A DNA stretch of 64,000 nt from Hyphomicrobiales bacterium (GTDB taxonomy: Bacteria; Pseudomonadota; Alphaproteobacteria; Rhizobiales; Rhizobiaceae), in assembly GCA_900469625.1 (NCBI GenBank), contig UBXV01000031.1, positions 1-64,000 on the forward strand, read 5' to 3'. Numbering within the stretch: position 1 is the first letter of the stretch; every line of letters begins with the position of its first letter. A program made the position numbers and the translations under genes. The notes below the pieces were generated by a model. The model was not told the DNA's origin. It did not search any database and was given only the letters and a program-made list of their open reading frames with translations. Below are positions 59,708-64,000 of the stretch, in pieces.

Positions 59708-60783
59708 GCTGGTCGAGATTTCCGCGCCTGATCATGCCGGTTGCCGCCCTGTTGCTGGCGGGATGCCAGAAGGAAGAGGAAAAGCCGACCGATGTCGTTC
59801 GCCCCGTTCTGTCTATGGTGGTCAGTGAACGGGTCGACGCGGCTGCGAGCTTTGCCGGAACGGTGCAGCCGAAGGTGCAGACGGAGCTTGGTTTCCGCGT
59901 GATCGGCCGGCTGGTCGCGCGGGATGTGACGGTGGGCGACGCAGTGGTTGCGGGCGCCGAGCTCGCGGCGCTCGATCCGACCGCCTTCGAACTGGCGTTG
60001 CGATCGGCTAGGGCGGACCAGGCAAGCGCCGAGGCGACCCTTGCCAATGCGGCCGCCGCCGAGGAGCGCCTCACCGCCCTTCTGAAGACTGATACGGAAT
60101 CCCAGGCCACGGTCGACAGTGCCCAACAAGCCCGCGAGGCGGCCCAGGCATCGCTCATCCGCGCCACGGCGGGGTTGTCGAAGTCGGAAGAGCAACTCTC
60201 CTACACGAAGCTGAAATCCAATTTCGACGGCATCGTGACGGCGACCGGGGCCGAGGTCGGGCAGGTGGTGTCGGCAGGAGAGATGGTCGTGACGGTTGCC
60301 AGGCCCGGCGAACGCGATGCGGTCGTCGACGTGCCCGACGGCATAGCGCTGTTTCCGATCGGCACCCCGTTTTCGGTTTCATTGCAGATCAACCCAAATC
60401 TCAAGGTCAATGGCACGGTGCGCGAGGTCGCGCCGGCGGCGGACCCGGTCACCCGGACGCGGCGGGTGAAGATCGCGCTCGATAATCCGCCTGTTGGCTT
60501 CAGGCTCGGAACGACGATCACCGCCACAAGGCAGGGGGCCGAGCATGAACTCATGCTCGTGCCTTCGACCGCGGTGTTCGAGCGCGACGGCAAGACGTTC
60601 GTCTGGATCGTCAATGAAAAAGGCGGCGATGTCACTGCACGCGAAATCGAGGTCGGTGCCGATGCCGGTGGTCTGAGGGCGGTCACCGCGGGGCTGAAAC
60701 CCGGAGAGCGCATTGCGACCGCCGGCGTACACAGCCTCGAGGAAGGCCAGAAGGTGAAGATTTCCGACGGAGCGCGTTCATGA
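59704..60783 (+). CDS. RND efflux periplasmic adaptor, lipoprotein (second)
   Basis: A 359-residue adaptor with its own lipobox LLLAGC (QKEEEK) and the family layout: ELGFRVIGRLVARDVTVGDA, coiled coil (SARADQASAEATLANAAAAE), LKSNFDGIVTATGAEVGQVV, PVGFRLGTTITA. It is clearly related to but different from the first adaptor. ATG at 59704 overlaps the first adaptor's stop; the reading frame also stays open upstream, but that part is a frame shadow of the first gene. It overlaps the RND pump by four bases. Confidence 0.9.
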   Translation: MSWSRFPRLIMPVAALLLAGCQKEEEKPTDVVRPVLSMVVSERVDAAASFAGTVQPKVQTELGFRVIGRLVARDVTVGDAVVAGAELAALDPTAFELALRSARADQASAEATLANAAAAEERLTALLKTDTESQATVDSAQQAREAAQASLIRATAGLSKSEEQLSYTKLKSNFDGIVTATGAEVGQVVSAGEMVVTVARPGERDAVVDVPDGIALFPIGTPFSVSLQINPNLKVNGTVREVAPAADPVTRTRRVKIALDNPPVGFRLGTTITATRQGAEHELMLVPSTAVFERDGKTFVWIVNEKGGDVTAREIEVGADAGGLRAVTAGLKPGERIATAGVHSLEEGQKVKISDGARS

Positions 60784-63700
60784 AGAAGTTCAACCTTTCC
60801 GACTGGGCGCTCGATCACGCCTCCATGGTCTGGTACTTCATGATCGTCTTCGTCCTGCTCGGCATCACCTCCTACATCGAACTCGGCCGCGAAGAAGATC
60901 CGTCCTTCACCATCAAGACGATGACGATCTCTGCCGCCTGGCCCGGCGCCTCGGTCGAGGAGACAACGCTGCAGGTGACCGAGCGCATCGAGCGCAAGCT
61001 CGAGGAGCTGGAATCGCTCGACTACACCAAGAGCATGACGACGCCGGGCCAGACGCTGGTCTTCGTCAACCTGAAACAGGAGACGAAGGCGCGCAACGTG
61101 GCGGCGACCTGGGTGACGGTTCGCAACATGATCAACGACATTCGCGGGGAATTCCCGTCCGGTGTCGTCGGCCCCGCCTTCAACGATCGTTTCGGCGACG
61201 TCTTCGGCAACATTTATGCCTTTACCGGCGACGGCCTGACTCCACGGCAACTGCGCGATTATGTCGAGGATGCGCGGCGCGATATCCTGACGGTGCCCAA
61301 CATCGGCAAGGTCGACCTGATCGGCGCGCAGGACGAGGTGATCTACCTTGAGTTTTCACCGCGCCAGCTTGCGGCGCTGGGCATCAACCAGCAGCAGGTG
61401 ATCGAGACGCTGCAGGCGCAGAACGCGGTCTCACCGTCCGGCGTCATCCAGACGGAAGGCGAGCGCGTCAGCATCCGCGTCGGCGGCCAGTTTTCATCGG
61501 AAGACAGCATCCGTTCGGTCAACCTGCAGGTCAACGACCGCTTCTTCCGCCTAAGCGATATCGCCACGATCAGCCGCGGCTATGTCGATCCGCCGTCTTC
61601 ATTGTTCCGTTTCGAGGGCAAGCCGGCGATCGGCCTGGCGATCGGCATGAAGCAGGGTTCGAACCTGCTCGATTTCGGCAAGGCGGTGGAGGAAAAGATC
61701 GAGCGCCTGGAGCAGCGGCTGCCCGTCGGCGTCGACGTTCATCTGGTGTCCGACCAGCCGCTTGTGGTCGAGGAGGCCGTCTCCGGCTTCACCCAGGCGC
61801 TGTTCGAGGCGGTGATCATCGTGCTTGCTGTCAGCTTCGTCAGCCTTGGCATGCGCGCCGGACTGGTCGTGGCCCTTTCCATTCCGCTGACGCTGGCGAT
61901 CACCTTCGTCTTCATGTCCTATTGGGGCATCTCGCTGCAGCGCGTTTCGCTGGGTGCGCTGATCATCGCGCTCGGCCTCCTCGTCGACGACGCGATGATC
62001 GCTGTGGAAATGATGGTGGCGCGGCTGGAGGTGGGCGATTCGCTGCGCAAGGCGGCGACCTATGTCTACACCTCGACTGCCTTTCCGATGCTGACCGGTA
62101 CGCTCGTCACGGTCGCCGGCTTCATTCCGATCGGCCTCAACAACAGTGCGGCCGGCGAATTCACCTTCACGCTGTTCGTTGTCATCGCCATTTCGCTGTT
62201 GGTCTCATGGATCGTCGCGGTGATTTTCGCGCCGCTCTTGGGCGTCACGATCCTGCCGAAGACGATGAAGCAGCATGCCGGCGAAAAGGGCCGGGTCGGG
62301 CGGCTGTTTTCGAAATTGCTCGACCTCTGCATGCATTGGCGCTGGACGACGATCATCGCCACGGCCGCGGTCTTCTGTCTCTCGGTCTTCGGCATGGGCT
62401 TCGTGCAACAGCAGTTCTTCCCGTCCTCGGACCGGCCCGAGATTATCGTCGACTGGTCGCTGCCGCAGAACGCTTCGATCGAGGAGACCAATCAGCAGAT
62501 GGCGAAGTTCGAGAAGGAGAAGCTTGCCGGCAACCCGGACGTGCTGCGCTGGTCGAGCTATGTCGGCGAGGGCGCGGTGCGCTTCGTCCTGTCCTTCGAC
62601 GTGCAGCCGCCGCATCCCTCCTTCGGCCAGATGATCATCGTCACCAAGGGTCTCGACGTGCGCGACAAGGTGCGCGCCGACCTGCAGGCCTATCTCAAGC
62701 AAACATTCCCGGGCACGGATGCCTATGTGAAGCTGCTCGACATCGGCCCGCCGGTCGGGCGGCCGATCCAGTACAGGGTCAGCGGGCCGGAAATCGATGA
62801 GGTGCGCAAACATGCGCTCGATCTGAGCACGGTGCTTGGCCGTAACCCGCAGCTTGGCGAGATCGTCTACGACTGGAACGAGCCGGCCCGCATGATCAAG
62901 GTCGACGTGCTGCAGGACAAGGCGCGCCAGCTCGGTGTCACCTCGCAGGATATCGCAACGGCGCTCAACGGTATCGTCGGCGGCACGACCGTCACGCAAG
63001 TGCGCGACGACATCTACCTGATCGACGTCGTCGGCCGGGCGCGCGAATCCGAGCGGCAGTCGATCGAGACCTTGCGCGATCTGCAGCTTCCCGGCGCCAG
63101 CGGCAATTCCGTGCCCCTGGCCGCCGTCGCCAACTTCCGCTACGAAATGGAACAGCCGGTGGTCTGGCGCCGTTCGCGGCTGCCGACGATCACGGTCAAG
63201 GCGGCCATCAACGGCACGGCGCAGCCCTCGACGGTGTCGGCGCAGCTGGAAAAGGACGTGGCGGCGTTTGGCGCCGGCCTTCCGGACGGTTACAGGGTCG
63301 AGATCGGCGGCACGATCGAGGAAAGCGCCAAGAGCCAGGCGCCGATCGTCGCCGTGGTGCCGTTGATGCTGTTTGCCATGGCGACCATCCTGATGATCCA
63401 GCTGCAGAGCTTCTCGCGGCTGTTCCTCGTCTTTGCCGTGGCGCCCCTGGCGCTGATCGGGGTGGTGGCGGCGCTGCTGCCGAGCGGCGCGCCGCTCGGC
63501 TTCGTCGCGATCCTCGGCGTGCTGGCGCTGATCGGCATCCTCATCCGCAACTCGGTCATCCTCGTCGTGCAGATCGAGGATCTGCGCAAGGAGGGGATTG
63601 CCGCCTGGGATGCGGTGCGTGAGGCGACCGAGCATCGCATGCGACCGATCATGCTGACGGCGGCGGCCGCAAGCCTCGGGCTGATCCCGATCGCGCGGGA

Positions 63701-63878
63701 AATCTTCTGGGGGCCGATGGCCTATGCGATGATGGGCGGCATCATCGTCGGAACGGTGTTGACGCTGCTGTTCCTGCCGGCGCTCTATCTCGCCTGGTTC
63801 CGGATCAGGCCGCCGAGCGAGAATGCCGGTGCTGAAGGCGAGGCGACGCGAAGCGATGACGAGGCAGTGCCGGTCTAG
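60780..63878 (+). CDS. RND-family efflux pump, inner-membrane subunit
   Basis: A 1032-residue, 12-helix proton-driven pump. N-terminal helix VWYFMIVFVLLGITSYIELG and EEDPSFTIKTMTISAAWPGA; TM4 GALIIALGLLVDDAMIAVEM with the two proton-relay Asp; LTGTLVTVAGFIPIGL; FAVAPLALIGVVAALLPSGA near the end. The length and motifs fit HAE1/HAE-type multidrug transporters, not the heavy-metal CusA class (no Met-rich motifs seen). The operon has two adaptors but no outer-membrane channel; the substrate is unknown. Confidence 0.95.
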   Translation: MKKFNLSDWALDHASMVWYFMIVFVLLGITSYIELGREEDPSFTIKTMTISAAWPGASVEETTLQVTERIERKLEELESLDYTKSMTTPGQTLVFVNLKQETKARNVAATWVTVRNMINDIRGEFPSGVVGPAFNDRFGDVFGNIYAFTGDGLTPRQLRDYVEDARRDILTVPNIGKVDLIGAQDEVIYLEFSPRQLAALGINQQQVIETLQAQNAVSPSGVIQTEGERVSIRVGGQFSSEDSIRSVNLQVNDRFFRLSDIATISRGYVDPPSSLFRFEGKPAIGLAIGMKQGSNLLDFGKAVEEKIERLEQRLPVGVDVHLVSDQPLVVEEAVSGFTQALFEAVIIVLAVSFVSLGMRAGLVVALSIPLTLAITFVFMSYWGISLQRVSLGALIIALGLLVDDAMIAVEMMVARLEVGDSLRKAATYVYTSTAFPMLTGTLVTVAGFIPIGLNNSAAGEFTFTLFVVIAISLLVSWIVAVIFAPLLGVTILPKTMKQHAGEKGRVGRLFSKLLDLCMHWRWTTIIATAAVFCLSVFGMGFVQQQFFPSSDRPEIIVDWSLPQNASIEETNQQMAKFEKEKLAGNPDVLRWSSYVGEGAVRFVLSFDVQPPHPSFGQMIIVTKGLDVRDKVRADLQAYLKQTFPGTDAYVKLLDIGPPVGRPIQYRVSGPEIDEVRKHALDLSTVLGRNPQLGEIVYDWNEPARMIKVDVLQDKARQLGVTSQDIATALNGIVGGTTVTQVRDDIYLIDVVGRARESERQSIETLRDLQLPGASGNSVPLAAVANFRYEMEQPVVWRRSRLPTITVKAAINGTAQPSTVSAQLEKDVAAFGAGLPDGYRVEIGGTIEESAKSQAPIVAVVPLMLFAMATILMIQLQSFSRLFLVFAVAPLALIGVVAALLPSGAPLGFVAILGVLALIGILIRNSVILVVQIEDLRKEGIAAWDAVREATEHRMRPIMLTAAAASLGLIPIAREIFWGPMAYAMMGGIIVGTVLTLLFLPALYLAWFRIRPPSENAGAEGEATRSDDEAVPV

Positions 63879-63893
63879 CCTGCTCCGGCGACC

Positions 63894-64000
63894 TCAGACC
63901 TTGCCGCGCGAGACGAACCAGGGATTGGCGAAATCGCTGTCGGTCTTCTGGTTGCGCTTGCCATAGGTGAGCGGCGTGCCTTCCATCGTCAGCGTCTCGC
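63894..64000 (-). CDS. C-terminal end of an unrecognised protein (partial)
   Basis: An open frame from the window edge to a TGA at 63894-63896, reading ETLTMEGTPLTYGKRNQKTD and ending ANPWFVSRGKV. 34 residues are visible; I do not recognise the family. It converges with the RND gene with 15 bases between the two stops, so a real gene end is likely. The rest lies beyond the window. Confidence 0.6.
   Translation of the reverse strand, partial: ETLTMEGTPLTYGKRNQKTDSDFANPWFVSRGKV

Noticed and set aside
62205-63635. Minus-strand frame opposite the RND pump
   Set aside because: Antisense shadow without motifs.
1-64000. CRISPR array, prophage or integrated element
   Set aside because: No regularly spaced direct repeats, integrase, phage genes or paired attachment sites were seen.

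Overview
The window looks like a replicon of an alphaproteobacterium of the order Hyphomicrobiales (Rhizobiales), most probably a Sinorhizobium/Ensifer-type rhizobium. Evidence: high GC; many ABC-uptake operons each with its own GntR, LysR, TetR or XRE regulator; a HWE-type histidine kinase with small single-domain response regulators; a coxMNOP-like alternative cytochrome oxidase; rhizobial-type palindromic intergenic repeats; and EcfG/RpoE2-like promoters (GGAAC-N16-CGTT). The genus is inferred. The first ten bases match the 3' end of an initiator tRNA and are followed by a terminator, so the window probably begins just past an rrn operon, which in rhizobia often ends 5S-tRNA-fMet.

Layout. 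1-1.5 kb: tRNA end, LuxR-type regulator, orphan IS3-type orfA. 1.6-6.9 kb (minus): type I secretion adaptor and ABC exporter, preceded by two glycine-rich repeat proteins that look like its cargo; the exporter has an eroded ABC signature. 7.3-11.0 kb: DUF3300 / DUF2950 / multi-pass membrane protein operon. 11.1-16.0 kb (minus): cytochrome c oxidase with two tandem subunit III genes, a subunit IV-like protein and a separate cytochrome c. 16.2-22.4 kb (minus): FCD regulator, Cys/Met-type PLP enzyme and a carbohydrate-type ABC importer. 22.5-28.6 kb: small secreted protein with a stress-sigma promoter, M24 peptidase, XRE-cupin and GntR regulators, and a gamma-glutamyl-putrescine-like synthetase/oxidase pair. 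28.8-32.7 kb: response regulator, PAS/HWE kinase, a transglutaminase-fold protein lacking its catalytic Cys and His, and a 49-residue membrane peptide.

32.8-40.1 kb: TetR and SnoaL-like genes divergent from a polyamine-type ABC importer, metallo-beta-lactamase-fold hydrolase and aldehyde dehydrogenase. 40.3-43.5 kb: EamA exporter, aminotransferase, LysR regulator. 43.7-51.7 kb: a long, probably single transcription unit with an agmatinase-family ureohydrolase, a polar-amino-acid-type ABC importer without its own ATPase, a second complete polyamine-type importer, and a nitrilase-fold amidohydrolase. Together the 33-52 kb genes suggest import and breakdown of amines or guanidino compounds.

51.8-56.2 kb: quinone/electrophile-detoxification-like set: an MhqO-like dioxygenase, an FMN reductase, an MhqO-MhqD-type fusion and an SDR. 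56.4-58.4 kb: Crp/Fnr regulator, Dps under a near-perfect EcfG promoter, single-domain response regulator. 58.6-63.9 kb: RND efflux operon with two different lipoprotein adaptors. The window ends inside an unrecognised minus-strand gene.

The best candidate for an undescribed system is the 3.1-6.9 kb exporter with its non-RTX glycine-rich repeat proteins. The pseudo-transglutaminase, the MhqO-MhqD fusion cluster and the amine/guanidine operon with a shared ATPase are the next most interesting.
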